Assembly: GCA_949987565.1 (NCBI GenBank)
Contig: OX465118.1
Location: 4,554,538 to 4,618,537 of the forward strand
Direction: 5' to 3'
From: Luidia sarsii
Taxonomy: Eukaryota; Echinodermata; Asteroidea; Paxillosida; Luidiidae
Length of the DNA: 64,000 nucleotides
Under the pieces are notes generated by a model. It was not told the origin of the DNA. It searched no databases and saw nothing but the letters and a program-made list of their open reading frames with translations. The translations under genes were made by a program, and so were the position numbers. This document shows, piece after piece, positions 1 to 14,600 of the stretch. Position 1 is the stretch's first letter. Every line of letters begins with the position of its first letter.

Positions 1-1447
1 GTACGGTACATGTACATGTGTGTGGCGATTTTGAAAAGGGTGGAAAAAGGGGGCGATCGGGACAGTGGTGTTTCCAAAATGGTAAAAACAAGAACCTCGC
101 TATAATCTTGTACATATCTTCCCGTAACCCTCAGGTCTCCGATCTTCGGGAGGATGAGGGTTACGGTTACCGCAACAAGTGTTCGACTAGTCCGAGTACA
201 TGTAACTTGGACCCTACAAGTTACAACTTATAAGTCACCCTTTTTTTATTGAATTTTGAAATTTTGAGGGACGGGTGACTGTAGGGTCCAAGGATCATGG
301 CTATGCATACATGTATGCTCCTGCATCGTCTGAAATCTCTATCATTTGTATATGCCGTATACACTGTACAGTATGAACGCCCATCACATTGGACTGAAAG
401 CTTATTTTGAGGGGTAAACTCATTCTATTTCAAATGACATCTTAGGCAAAGTAATTAAAGTTTTTAAAATTACTTTGATATTTACTTGTCATACAAGAGT
501 AAAGTAAGATAGCAGTGTTAACTGTGTTGTTTATGAAAATGCTCATTTTAGGCAAGGAACTTATTAATTTTTTCATAGCCTGTGACATCATCTTTTCTTT
601 TCTAACTCAATCAGAGACTTCTCATACACAGACCATTTCTTGTGTTTATTATTTTGAATTGCATCACATAACATCTATATATACTTGATGTGGTAACATC
701 CAATCTACAACTTGGGTTACTTCCACAATTACCAGCAAAGAACTATTGGATCTAGGGTGTGGGCCAGTGCTGTAAGTGTTGAGCCCTGATTAACACAAAA
801 TGATAATTTACTAAAGTTTGTTTCAGACCATACACATTCATTCTCATTAAATCAATCCATGTTGTAGTTTTGCAACTACAACATCACATACCGTACATGT
901 ATGCCATGTGCTCTAGGTGATATGTTACTGGTATCAATTTAGAATCAGTGTGGCAGTGATAGCATATTACCAGCACCAATACCTTGGTTACTGTACCTTG
1001 GTGTCTATCACCAAGCATGAACACTAAATGTAATGGGAAAATAGATAAATAATGAAATCGGCATGGTACGAGAAATCTTTATTTGCAAACATCATTGCAC
1101 ATGACCACGTGGTATAGTAGTGTATGTGTAATTTCACTTACAAGTGATAAATATGCTGTTGGTTTTCTTCTTGATACTAATATTTCAAAGCAGCCACTAT
1201 TTGTTCCTGTGTACATCAGACCTATTTTCCTCTCTCCCTTTTTAAATTTCAGAATCCAAAAATATTGTCCCCATACGTATGTTGGAAAAATATATTTCTT
1301 TGTCAACACAAGCTACAATGTATGTTGGCAGCAGCAGAATTTTTTTTAATGGAATTTTGGCAGAGAAAATGTTTCAAGCAGATTCTGAAGAACTCAAGCC
1401 CAGTAAACTGGATTTTGATTAAAACAGATTTTTTGTTTTTGTTTTAG
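1..1447. other. Upstream of WAPL coding exon 1; repeat debris
   Basis: No coding exon is visible. Bases about 100-300 share two blocks with foldback repeats elsewhere in the window: the GGAGGATGAGGGTTACGG block (also near 50880) and the AGTCACCC...GAATTTTGAAATTTTGAGGG block (also near 36371). The rest is AT-rich. It may contain the WAPL promoter, a 5' UTR exon or part of a 5' intron, but no TATA box or CpG-rich start region can be named with confidence. Confidence 0.5.
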
Positions 1448-1466
1448 GAGTGCATTGTTCATCATT

Positions 1467-2600
1467 ATGCCAAGATATGGTTCAAAGACATACAGCCGTA
1501 CATTACGGACCAGCTCTAATTCCAATAAACAATTTGATGAACTTTTGACTGATTCCAACATCTGCCGACGGCCTGCAACCCGCTCATCTCCTTCCAAAGC
1601 TTCTTCAAGCAAAATATCACCAATGAAGTCCAATAATGCTGTGGTAAAACAGTCCGGAAATGCTGTGCAGACAGTCCGAACATCGAGAAATGCAGAGCAG
1701 TCGGATGTGTTCAACAGTCCTAAGAGGAGACGACTAGATAGTGGCAGTGATGATCCTTTCAGCTTTAGTAGTGATGATGATTCAACTCGTTCTCCCATTA
1801 AGAGAAATGATACTTGTTCTGTCACATCGTCAGAAAAATTTTCTGGGCTTGACTTTCAGCCAGCCTTAAGACACACAAGGGCTAGCAGTGCCCAGGCCTT
1901 GGCTGAAAGTAAGATTCAGACACGCTCATCTGGGAGCACAAAACCTATGGCAGTAACTAGTGACCGAAGTAAGCGACAAACGTCTATCATGCGTTATGCA
2001 AAGAAAATCCCTAGCATTGATGTGTTGCAGTCTGCTCATCTGAAGCAAAGCTCAAGCCTACCAATTTCAAGAACAATGTCATCCACTGCAGTGACTGTTA
2101 ACAATCAAAACCCTTCAAAAGAACACGCAAAGTCTGCATCTACAAACTCTGTTGAATCTCTCTCTCAGGTTAGTATCTCTGAGTCGTCAAACAGCAACTT
2201 CTGTAGTCGTACAATGAATTCTGCTGGACGTTCACCTGTACAAGTTTCAAGTTCCATCACTTCCCAGGTTAGCTCTGGTGATGAGGTTGTTTTGCTGTCA
2301 GATGGAGATTATAATCAACAAGGAACAACATCGGCCAACAAGACCCATAGTGCAAGCAACAAGCCAAGCACAATCAATTCATTCAAATGTTCCAATTTGC
2401 CCTCGGCCTCCCAGAACCCAACCTCCATTCAGTGCCAGCAGGTAACTGCATCATCTACCCTGAACTCAAGTAAGGATGAGTTTGACTTCACAGACAGTGG
2501 CGACTCAGAGGATGAAGAAAACCCATCACCCTTCAATGCAGTTCCAAGACTCAAGGACAAAAACCCTGCTGTTAAGAAAATTTTCAATAGCCCGAAGAAG
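1467..2600 (+). CDS. WAPL: WAPL coding exon 1 (disordered N-terminus)
   Basis: Encodes residues 1-378 in phase 0. The acceptor is the TTTTGTTTTAG ending at 1447, so 1448-1466 is 5' UTR; the donor is AAG|GTAAAA at 2601. KTYSR at residues 7-11 matches the conserved N-terminal PDS5-interaction region of [15 protein letters not shown] (about residue 98) and [15 protein letters not shown] (about 342) sit where vertebrate WAPL carries FGF motifs, but read FSF and FDF. The rest is Ser-rich with basic patches (KRRR). Translation simply runs on into intron 1 to a stop at 2639, which is not real coding. Confidence 0.95.
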
Positions 2601-5600
2601 GTAAAAGTTCTTTTCTTAAAACTGTTTACAGTACTGTAAATCTTATTTCACTTTAACAGTGTACAAGTCTGAGGCTACTGGCTTCATAGATTCACTTTTC
2701 CTTTTCACTTTAATTTCAATGATATTGAAGACATTGAAAAGACTCTTATTTTACTCTGCTCAAATAATATTTGTGTCCCTGTTTGACTCTTGATATGTAC
2801 AAATGCAGGATTCAAATTTAAGCTTGATATGGGATGTCAGAGGAACTTGGCCCAACCTGTTTAGATTACAAAACCTCATCAGAAATTATTGAATTCTAAA
2901 CAAAAACTCAATGACTTAAATTGCTTAGCTGTAACTTTCTGCACCTTTTTGATGCACATTCCCATCTGTATGTTTTTTTGTGATTTTTCATTGTCACTTG
3001 CTGACCACCAGAAACTCTTAGGTGCTACAAGCAGGGTTGTTTTATTTAGATTAGATTACTCAATTTAATTGATTGATTCTATGTCATGATTTAAATCAAT
3101 GGAAAAATTAATTCATGAAAATCCTTCATTTTTTTAAAGTAAAAGCAAAATGTTACAGAAAGAAGACTTCCAACCCTAATGTTCCCTAACCTCCCAAAAT
3201 CCAACACAAGGTTTTGTTGGAATTTGTTGAATTAGGTACCCCAAGGATAGCATACTGCTGCTGAATTTTGTTGGAGTTTGTTGGATTAGGTACTAATGGC
3301 CCAGGGAGACACTGTTGGATTTTGTTGAATTAGGTGCCAATGGTCAGTACACTGCCACACACTCCAACACCTGACCAGATAATGACCAAGAGCTCGTGAG
3401 TAAACTCACCCACTAAAGCAGTGTCAGTACGCTCCCACTCACTCCAACACCTCACCAGAAAATGACCAAGAGCTCATGGGTAAATTCACCCACTAAAGCA
3501 GTGTCAGTACACTGCCATACACTCCAACACCTGACCAGAACATGCCATAGCAGTGGGTTGGGTACAAACCCCCTGTAGTCATGCAACAATGCATAATACA
3601 CATCTGTACCCAACCTAACAAAATTCAACACGTGCAGAGTGCAGACTGTTGGATTCTGTGAGGTTAGGAACCAATGGGTTCCTAATTTCTGCACAAATGT
3701 TGGATTTTGTTGGGTTAGTTATGCTTCCTAGTGAAAGAGCCTAGGGGGTTAGGGTTAAGATGAAATTGAATGTTTCCACAACAACATGTCGCTTAAAAAC
3801 AAATTACTGCATAGATCTTGTGTTTTTACTGTGCAATATATATGTATATAATGTACATGTACGTATGAGACCGTTTTCTGAAGCAATGTACAAGTACAAT
3901 ACTTCATGATAAATTGACTTGGGACGTTTATGTGTTCCCATGTGTGCATGCAATATGTATAATGTATCCTGTTTGTGTAGTACATTATGTACTTGCACAG
4001 GATTAATCTCTTGCCTGTAGTTGTACATGTATTCATCATGACTTTGAAGTACATACATGTGTAGGGTTGATATTTTGACATTATGGAATACCATGTTATC
4101 AACAAAATACTCTAATAACAAAGCCATTTCAAAACAACAACATTTCTATGTGCAGTCAAAGTTGGTCTTTGAAAACCGACAGTTTTTCCATTTACTTGAT
4201 GTCAGAGAGTGAATATGGGGTACGGTATGTAAAGCAAATGTTTATGATATTGAGATGATATTTAGCCAAAATTAATGATATATTTCTCCTTTTATATGTA
4301 GTCACCTGCTAAAGCACGGTACAACGCACGATCATGGCATTCAACTGCAGGCACTGAAGATCCTGAGGTATTGTAAACACCGTGTACACCTAGGATATCC
4401 TTTGTCTAGACAGATACTAAAGTCTATCAAGATCAAACTTGTATTCTCCTCAATTCATATTCAATGTACATGTATATAGAATGGACATCAGATTTACTTT
4501 GGATTACATGCACCTGATATATAGACCGTGTAAGTGGTGAAAAAGGTCACACTTCAGGGCTCCTCAGTGCCGCCTGCTATAGGAGATTAACACGTGCCCA
4601 ATTTTGAATGCATGATTACATAATGAAGAAAGCCTCTTTCCAACTAAAAACAAGGGTTTATGGATTAAGTATATTAAAAATATAAGAATGAGCAAAAAAA
4701 ACCTTGAAAAAATGAGAATACGGCAGAGAAAACAAATAAATATAACCCGACCTTCATCTTCCGACTGTGGTACGCGACATGAGCTACTTGTATCGCGCCG
4801 AAGTTGGTGTGGTTCGCATTCGGGCAAGAATAGCGCCTTGTACTGTTCTGTACATGTGGATACCGCACATGTAAACAAAATAATACAAAATCAAAACACG
4901 ATTAACGTAATGCACGATGTTACCCAGTACACGTATGTACATACATTTACAAGTTAAGGTAACAAGTTCGCTCGTCTGGGAACACGACTATCACGTTTTG
5001 TTGCATAGGTTCTACGGTTTCAAACGTGAAAACGAAAATTTATTTTAACTATTTTTGTCTGTAAAATGTGCAAAATCACGTACTTTACACATTGTGTTTT
5101 AATATTTTATTCCTAAATGACTATTCTAATAGTTTAAACTGCTTCAATATTTTAACAAAAACGTTCGCCGCTCCACGCTTTATCTCCTATCCGAGGAGCC
5201 CGGAAGTCAGGAATCTCGCGGTAGCACTTACATTCAACTTGCACGGTCTATTGGAAATATTTTGCCTTTTGCTCCATTTGCATTTGATTTATTTGGAACT
5301 ACATGTGTACATGTATCTCATTGATAAAGCTGTTTTTTGTTTTGTTTTTTTGTAATGTATATGGATTGTGTTCCTTGGTTGTGTTATCTGCAGAAAAATA
5401 GTACAACTAAAGCCCCCATTGCTAAACCAGCAGCAGCATTGAAACAATCACGGGTAGACCTTTCCAACAGAGCATCAACAAGTGGTTATAACAGCCAGGG
5501 ACCTAGACCAGGAGTTCAACCTGGAGCCAAGGGCCTAACCAGACAGGTGACATACCCTACCAAAGTCAACCATTCCATTGTGACTTCATTGAAATGCGAC

Positions 5601-8600
5601 AAGCAGGAGAAGGGTGTAAGTATTTCATCATATTTGTAGGCAAAAGCAGGTCGTGTTGTGGGCTTTTATCATTTGGGTCAGATAGATCTATGTTAAAGCT
5701 AATTTTTTTTTGTGCACTGTGCATGTGTGCATTTATTGAGACAAAATGTACAATTGTTTCATTCATACATGTACATCCATACTTTCATACATAATTTAGC
5801 ATTGATGTCGAACAGAGTTTTCATGTCAAATGGAGTTTTGTATTTTTTATAAATATCAAAGATTTGTACCTTTATATATGTGAAAAGGTTTTGTAGCAAT
5901 GATTTTTCCCTCTGGTGTACCAATATGTATGTTACAAAATAAATCATTACAGCTTTATCTGTTACAACAACCTTTAATGACACATCTCATTTTGAATGAG
6001 TAAAAGATTCTGAAAATGTCATCAGGAAATGTTTGAAAGATATAGAGGTGTATAATCATTGCACCATACTCACGCATGGTACATTGTCCAATGTTTGCTT
6101 GTCCATGTAGTTATATACAGTTGTACAGCATGTCAAGCAAGCGACACAGTGTCAGGAGTCTGGGGAAAGCCAACAGTATGCAGATGACATCGATTACCTT
6201 CGAGATGGACTGGAACCAATTGCATCTTTGTCTACTAGATGCCTCAGGTAGAATAGTAATAATGTCCAGGTGGTCCCTCTGACACGATTTGCCAATGCAT
6301 TGCTGTGACCTGGGTCTTATTATTGCTTGATGATGGTTCTAATGCAGCATAAGCAAATCACAGCCAGTAACCTGGGTCTTATTATTGCTTGATGATGGTT
6401 CTAATGCAGCATAAGCAAATCACAGCCAAGTAACCTGGGTCTTATTATTGCTTGATGATGGTTCTAATGCAGCATAAGCAAATCACAGCCAAGTAACCTT
6501 GGTCTTATTATTGCATGATGATGGTTCTAATGCAGCATAAGCAAATCACAGCCAAGTAACCTGGGTCTTATTATTGCTTGATGATGGTTCTAATGCAGCA
6601 TAAGCAAATCACAGCCAAGTAACCTGGGTCTTATTATTGCTTGATGATGGTTCTAATGCAGCATAAGCAAATCACAGCCAAGTAACCTGGGTCTTATTAT
6701 TGCTTGATGATGGTTCTAATGCAGCATAAGCAAATCACAGCCAAGTAACCTGGGTCTTATTATTGCTTGATGATGGTTCTAATGCAGCATAAGCAAATCA
6801 CAGCCAAGTAACCTGGGTCTTATTATTGCTTGATGATGGTTCTAATGCAGCATAAGCAAATCACAGCCAAGTAACCTTGGTCTTATTATTGCTTGATGAT
6901 GGTTCTAATGCAGCATAAGCAAATCACAGCCAAGTAACCTGGGTCTTATTATTGCTTGATGATGGTTCTAATGCAGCATAAGCAAATCACAGCCAAGTAA
7001 CCTTGGTCTTATTATTGCTTGATGATGGTTCTAATGCAGCATAAGCAAATCACAGCCAAGTAACCTGGGTCTTATTATTGCTTGATGATGGTTCTAATGC
7101 AGCATAAGCAAATCACAGCCAGTAACCTGGGTCTTATTATTGCTTGATGATGGTTCTAATGCAGCATAAGCAAATCACAGCCAAGTAACCTGGGTCTTAT
7201 TATTGCTTGATGATGGTTCTAATGCAGCATAAGCAAATCACAGCCAAGTAACCTGGGTCTTATTATTGCTTGATGATGGTTCTAATGCAGCATAAGCAAA
7301 TCACAGCCAAGTAACCTGGGTCTTATTATTGCTTGATGATGGTTCTAATGCAGCATAAGCAAATCACAGCCAAGTAACCTGGGTCTTATTATTGCTTGAT
7401 GATGGTTCTAATGCAGCATAAGCAAATCACAGCCAAGTAACCTGGGTCTTATTATTGCTTGATGATGGTTCTAATGCAGCATAAGCAAATCACAGCCAAG
7501 TAACCTGGGTCTTATTATTGCTTGATGATGGTTCTAATGCAGCATAAGCAAATCACAGCCAAGTAACCTGGGTCTTATTATTGCTTGATGATGGTTCTAA
7601 TGCAGCATAAGCAAATCACAGCCAGTAACCTTGGTCTTATTATTGCATGATGATGGTTCTAATGCAGCATAAGCAAATCACAGCCAAGTAACCTTGGTCT
7701 TATTATTGCTTGATGATGGTTCTAATGCAGCATAAGCAAATCACAGCCAAGTAACCTGGGTCTTATTATTGCTTGATGATGGTTCTAATGCAGCATAAGC
7801 AAATCACAGCCAAGTAACCTGGGTCTTATTATTGCTTGATGATGGTTCTAATGCAGCATAAGCAAATCACAGCCAGTAACCTGGGTCTTATTATTGCTTG
7901 ATGATGGTTCTAATGCAGCATAAGCAAATCACAGCCAAGTAACCTTGGTCTTATTATTGCTTGATGATGGTTCTAATGCAGCATAAGCAAATCACAGCCA
8001 AGTAACCTGGGTCTTATTATTGCTTGATGATGGTTCTAATGCAGCATAAGCAAATCACAGCCAGTAACCTTGGTCTTATTATTGCATGATGATGGTTCTA
8101 ATGCAGCATAAGCAAATCACAGCCAAGTAACCTTGGTCTTATTATTGCTTGATGATGGTTCTAATGCAGCATAAGCAAATCACTGCCAGTATCCCGGGTC
8201 TTATTATTGCTTGATGATGGTTCTAATGCAGCATAAGCAAATCACAGCCAGTAACCTGGGTCTTATTATTGCTTGATGATGGTTCTAATGCAGCATAAGC
8301 AAATCACAGCCAAGTAACCTGGGTCTTATTATTGCTTGATGATGGTTCTAATGCAGCATAAGCAAATCACAGCCAAGTAACCTGGGTCTTATTATTGCTT
8401 GATGATGGTTCTAATGCAGCATAAGCAAATCACAGCCAAGTAACCTGGGTCTTATTATTGCTTGATGATGGTTCTAATGCAGCATAAGCAAATCACAGCC
8501 AAGTAACCTGGGTCTTATTATTGCTTGATGATGGTTCTAATGCAGCATAAGCAAATCACAGCCAAGTAACCTGGGTCTTATTATTGCTTGATGATGGTTC

Positions 8601-11600
8601 TAATGCAGCATAAGCAAATCACAGCCAAGTAACCTGGGTCTTATTATTGCTTGATGATGGTTCTAATGCAGCATAAGCAAATCACAGCCAAGTAACCTGG
8701 GTCTTATTATTGCTTGATGATGGTTCTAATGCAGCATAAGCAAATCACAGCCAGTAACCTTGGTCTTATTATTGCATGATGATGGTTCTAATGCAGCATA
8801 AGCAAATCACAGCCAAGTAACCTTGGTCTTATTATTGCTTGATGATGGTTCTAATGCAGCATAAGCAAATCACAGCCAAGTAACCTGGGTCTTATTATTG
8901 CTTGATGATGGTTCTAATGCAGCATAAGCAAATCACAGCCAAGTAACCTGGGTCTTATTATTGCTTGATGATGGTTCTAATGCAGCATAAGCAAATCACA
9001 GCCAGTAACCTGGGTCTTATTATTGCTTGATGATGGTTCTAATGCAGCATAAGCAAATCACAGCCAAGTAACCTTGGTCTTATTATTGCTTGATGATGGT
9101 TCTAATGCAGCATAAGCAAATCACAGCCAAGTAACCTGGGTCTTATTATTGCTTGATGATGGTTCTAATGCAGCATAAGCAAATCACAGCCAGTAACCTT
9201 GGTCTTATTATTGCATGATGATGGTTCTAATGCAGCATAAGCAAATCACAGCCAAGTAACCTTGGTCTTATTATTGCTTGATGATGGTTCTAATGCAGCA
9301 TAAGCAAATCACTGCCAGTATCCCGGGTCTTATTATTGCTTGATGATGGTTCTAATGCAGCATAAGCAAATCACAGCCAGTAACCTTGGCCTTATTATTG
9401 CTTGATGATGGTTCTAATGCAGCATAAGCAAATCACTGCCAGTTACCTGGGTCTTATTATTGCTTGATGATGGTTGTCATGTAGCACTATCAAATATTAG
9501 GAATTTGTAAATTATATTTAACAATGAAAAATAACTGTAGTCATTGAAGTTATGTAAATTAACAAGAGGAGGAAGAGAAAATGTAATTCAGCTACATATA
9601 TATCAACGTTGGTGTTGCACTTTATCTAGAAATGAACAACATTTACTTTTTCTTTCCCCTTGCAGCACCATCAGTCTTGTTGAAAAATGTGCAGTTCCAG
9701 CATTTCGATTGCACCTACGAGCTCATGGAACCATCAGCAAATTGTTTGCTGCACTCAGAGATGCTGATCACTCACCAGTAAGTTGAACTTTGCTGCCAGC
9801 AACCTTCATAGCTTAAGAATCTGTTCTGAGGATTTCAAGAAATGTATTTTGAACCACTTCATGCCAGGCAATTTTCAATTTGACTACTTTCGGTTCAATT
9901 TTCATTGATCTGGCATTTAAAAAAAAAAATTAAAAGGTCTTGAAATTCTGCACCAACGAAATAGGTACAATAGAGTCAACCAATGAGACAAAAGCCCTTT
10001 TTACACGAGCATTAAAAGCGCATGTCTGCAAAAATTGGCACCGGATATCTGACACAATGGTTGTTTGCGATTTCATCACAAACATTTACACGATACAACG
10101 CAGCATGATTGCAAACTTCCCTCGTTTTCCTGCATTTGCATGCGTGGCCAGAGGTTGTATTCGTGTCACTGGTACTGCGATATTATTTACACAGTGGCAT
10201 AGGTTTGCCAGTGTTGCTCTCAATCTCAATAAGCTTGTCAAAGTGCTGCATAGCTATAGAAATGGCGAACAAAAGTGATTGGATTAGATCAGTCAATTGA
10301 GCATACCCCTGTGAACACGCACGTATGTGTAAACACATAGTCTTCGTTCCAGATGTTGTTGGTTAGGCGAGCTGACCGTGATCTGCAGTGTACACCCGCG
10401 TACGTACTCACACAGATCCGCACACACATTTGTACATGTACTGTAAATGTGTGTGTAATGTATGTGCGTACGTGTGTTTGCAGATCATTTGGGGTATTGT
10501 ATTCATTGTGCCCCACTCGGCAGCTGTTAGTGTATCTCAACCAACAATGTCTTGAACCCGGACTAGCAAACACGTTGCCACTGCTTGATTAGTTTGTCAA
10601 GATCTTGAAAAATAGAACCAACGAGTAGCCACACTGTGCATGCAGCATAGAATGAGAGCTTGTCGCACGCTGTGCACAACTGGATAGCGTAGTATAGTGA
10701 TGAAAAATATTTGTTGGAAAATACATATAATGGAAGAGGATGATAATGCTGTAATCTAAATCAAACATGCAATGACAGGAGTGTAACTTATGATAAGTGT
10801 ATATACTAACTAGAACATGATTGATGACATGCCTACGGTACCTATGTATCCCACATGTATTCTCACGTATAATATGTAAGTCGGCAAAATGACGACTTAC
10901 AGTACATGTCGCCATCGGTGTAAATCGTCACAAAAATGCCGGTCCCGACGGTGCCGACTTAGCCGAGGTTTACTGTATTTTAACCTTGTTTTAGGTAACA
11001 TCACAGCACTTTGCCATGAACGTAGCACAGAGCGGCAGACAATCATGTGGATTCCCGATTCACCTGGTTCGTGTCGGCTTTTTCACGTCTCATGCATAGC
11101 CATTTGTCTTGACTTTCAGGAAGTTTCTTTCTAGAAGGGAACTTGACGAAAAATAACTTCTGACTGCCCCTTTTCAGTCTCAAAAGTGTTAAGCATTATT
11201 TTTTATGAAAAATAAATTGTGACATCCGTAGATATGCGTGCAAATGCATAGCATATCACCTGGTTGTTTTCACCTCGCTGTGTCCATGCTGTGACGGTTC
11301 CTAGATGAAAACAGCTTTGCTGTGACCAGTGCGCTTCGCGCATGCTTAAAGGCAACATTGTCAACGAATATCCTTGCAAACGTCACATGGGTGTATTTAT
11401 ATGCCCAATCAGGGTGTTTATCATACGGATGTCGCATCTATGCGAAATTTTGGAGGTCTCAATCCCTGTCAAGAATCGCATGGGACCCTTGCGGTCTGGT
11501 GACAGAGACACACTTTTCCACGACAAGGTATCTGTGTGTCTGTTTACAGCTCTCGTGTAAAACAGTCACAAGTTTGCATCTAGTCTGGCACTAGTTTGAC

Positions 11601-14600
11601 CTTTGAAGTAGAATTGTCCACTGAAGAAAAGTCTTACTACATGTATGTTCCAGTGTTTACCCTGCATATTAAACTGTGTGTGGGTTTATCACTTGTGGTT
11701 TTCAGCCTTTGACTAAGTAATTGCCTGGACTCCATAATTATGGTTAAATCTTTAGGGTTGTTGGTTAGTGCAGTGGGCAAATTGTGATGGAAGCTGTGGT
11801 TAAGTTATGATACCTTTTGAGTGAACAAGGAGTGGGTAAAGAGGGTTCACATAATGTATATGTCATGTGGATCTCAGCCACGAGACTGTTCCCTCTGTGG
11901 GGTATGAGTGGGATTCACTGTGGTGTATGAGTGAGATTCACTGTGGTGGGTGATTGCAGAGAAGTCCATAGAGGCCATCTGCTGTCCTTCCATGGAAGAA
12001 AGATTGAAATTTAGTGCCACAGTAAATGCTGGAATTTTAATGGTAGCTAAATAGCACCAGAGATATTGTTATGGTTTCATCTTGGAAGTCATTGTCACTT
12101 CAGTTATTTGAAGCAAGGATCTTCAAGATGAGACTTCTTATAATATAAGTTCACATCATTATCATAGAAGTTAGGTATTACAATACACCTTACAATAACT
12201 TTGCGGGAAGTAATCAAAGTCTGTTTGACATGTGGTGCCTTCTATGTGCCATGCAAAGCATTCATCTTTGTTCATGTCATGTATTGTCTGATGTTTTGAA
12301 AACAAGTTTTTTGAGAAAGTTGCAGTATTCCATGTTTAACATGGGGGGGGGGGTAAACTATCCATAATAACCAATTAAACCTGTCCAGAAGATTAAATTC
12401 TTGCCATTTTTTCTGTGATTCACTGTGCTCATGATTGCACTTCTTTCTGTAGTTTTTGTTATCACATCTGCTTAAGTATATGAAGTAAACCATATACAGT
12501 ATACCCGGTACACGTAGGTGATAATTCCAAATTAGATCAGCTCTAAAAGAGTCTTGATATTTCTTTATCATTTCAGAGCTTGGCCTTATGTACTTCTGGC
12601 CTGATGTATATGCTCAGCCGTGATAGACTCAACATGGACCTTGATCGAGAGAGTTTGGACCTCTTAGTACGACTACTCAGTGTAGAATCTGAGATATCAA
12701 CAGACCAATGGACTGATATAAGTAGACAAGAGTATGAGCGTACCAAAGAGAAACTCAGAAACATATTGGAGGATGTGCCCAATACCTGTAGCATGGCTAA
12801 AGACTTAGACTTGGATGGATTATCGGTAAGAATTGGATTGTCTCAAAATGATATGCATATTTGTTCATAATCATTCTAAGGATTAAATCATTTGAGTTTG
12901 TGACATTGATAAGAATTGTAACCATAATTACATGCCAGAATACCAGAGCATTATGATATTTTTTCAGAAAACTCAGATTTGGAAATAATATTGAGTGATG
13001 TTTTGTTTGATTAGGCAGCATTTTTATGAATCATTTGAAAACAAATGAATTGGAAAATAAATGGAACACTTTTTTTATCTCTGGACTTTTTATTCTGCAG
13101 GTATTTTGAGATGAAATGAAGTGGGTTTTTTTAATTGAGATATATCACATCCCTGTACTGTCAATGGCTCTGTGCTATTAACATTCAGAATGTAATCAAA
13201 TTGCTAGCCATGTATCAAAACTGACATTGCAGGATACAATTGATCCTCATGTTTTTACAGAGTGAATATCTAGCCATGGAATCACTCCTGTCATTGACAT
13301 CAAGGCGTGCTGGTGAATGGTTCAAAGAAGAATTACGACTTGTTGGAGGATTGGATCACATTGCAGACACAGGTAAAGACATTTGACACATTTCACAATA
13401 TCTAAACACTTGTACCTGTACATGGTATCTATGTATTGACATGCACATTATACATATACAGGTTTTTTTAATTGATTTTGCTTGAGCGTACAGTTTTCTT
13501 ACCTACTAAAGGTGTAATGTAGAGCACCCAATGTATATGTAATTGTTTTAATGAAACGACTTTCTTTTGTAGATGTGTATTGTTTCAAATTATGTGAGTT
13601 AAGAAGTGTTATTCTCTATTCATGTACATGTAACTTGTCACATTGTGATCATATATTGTAATTGTATTTCTTATCCAAATGGCCTGGCAGTTATTGGAGT
13701 TGGAGAGAAGCTAGCAGCCTTACCATCTGGATTGGACCCAACTAATCTCCAACTAATTGAGAGACTAAGTGGTTGTCTGCGTGTCTTGGAAAATGTGACA
13801 TTCCTAAACACTGAAAATCAACAATACCTCCTAGAGCTGAATGATTGCGGCTTGGTAAAGGCATTTGCAAGGTACGTACATGAAACCCCTTTTCCAGAAA
13901 GATGTCATTTGACCTGGGCTTTACTGGTTGATGTCAAAAGACAGTCCATTGACCCAGCCTGCATGCTTCACATTTTCACAGTTTGCTTTGATCCATGCCA
14001 AATCTTATATCTCTTTAACCGTTGTTTGCCTGCTAATAAGGTTTTGGTTTGTTTTTGACAGCTTATTACCTTTGTGTGCCGAGCGAGTTGAGAGTTGTAG
14101 AGAGGAAGAGAGAAAGCTACGAATTGGTAAAGAGAAGACACCAGGGGGTCGTATGAGACTTTGCCTTCTAGCACTTCTTCGCGTCCTCTTGAATATCACC
14201 CATGACAATGGTAAGTCAATACACCACTGGCAATACTCCAATCTCCATTTCACCTCATGTATACAGATGAAATGTGGCTTCTTGTATTGGTTTAGATAAA
14301 TTGAGGATTTAAAAGAATAATGAATGTCGCCCATCACAAGGCCCCAAAAGGCCACTCAAGGTGAGGGCTAAAAGAAAGCAATAAGGAAAAGAACCAGGAG
14401 CATAATAGATCAGGAGGAAGAAAGATGAGTGTTTATGTTTCGTTTGAATTCAGACAAGTTATAAGAAAGGGGGAAACAGGTTGTAGATAGAGAATTCCAT
14501 AGTGCAGCAGTGCGCAGGAAAAAGCTAGAGGAGTATCACTTAGTATTGGCTTTAGGCCAAAGCTGCTTTTGTGAAGAGAAGCGCGTGGTACGAGCATTGG

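Noticed and set aside
1455..1466. Earlier start for WAPL at 1455 (reading MFIIMPRY...)
   Set aside because: The codon at 1455 is TTG, not ATG. The first ATG after the splice acceptor is 1467, which gives the family-like [11 protein letters not shown] start.
6306..9475. A CRISPR-like regular array
   Set aside because: Units are contiguous 62-63 bp tandem copies without unique spacers, in an animal intron. It is a minisatellite.
9994..11560. DNA transposon with TTTACACGAG ends in WAPL intron 5
   Set aside because: Only about 10 bp of inverted match, and no target duplication or further terminal similarity by eye.
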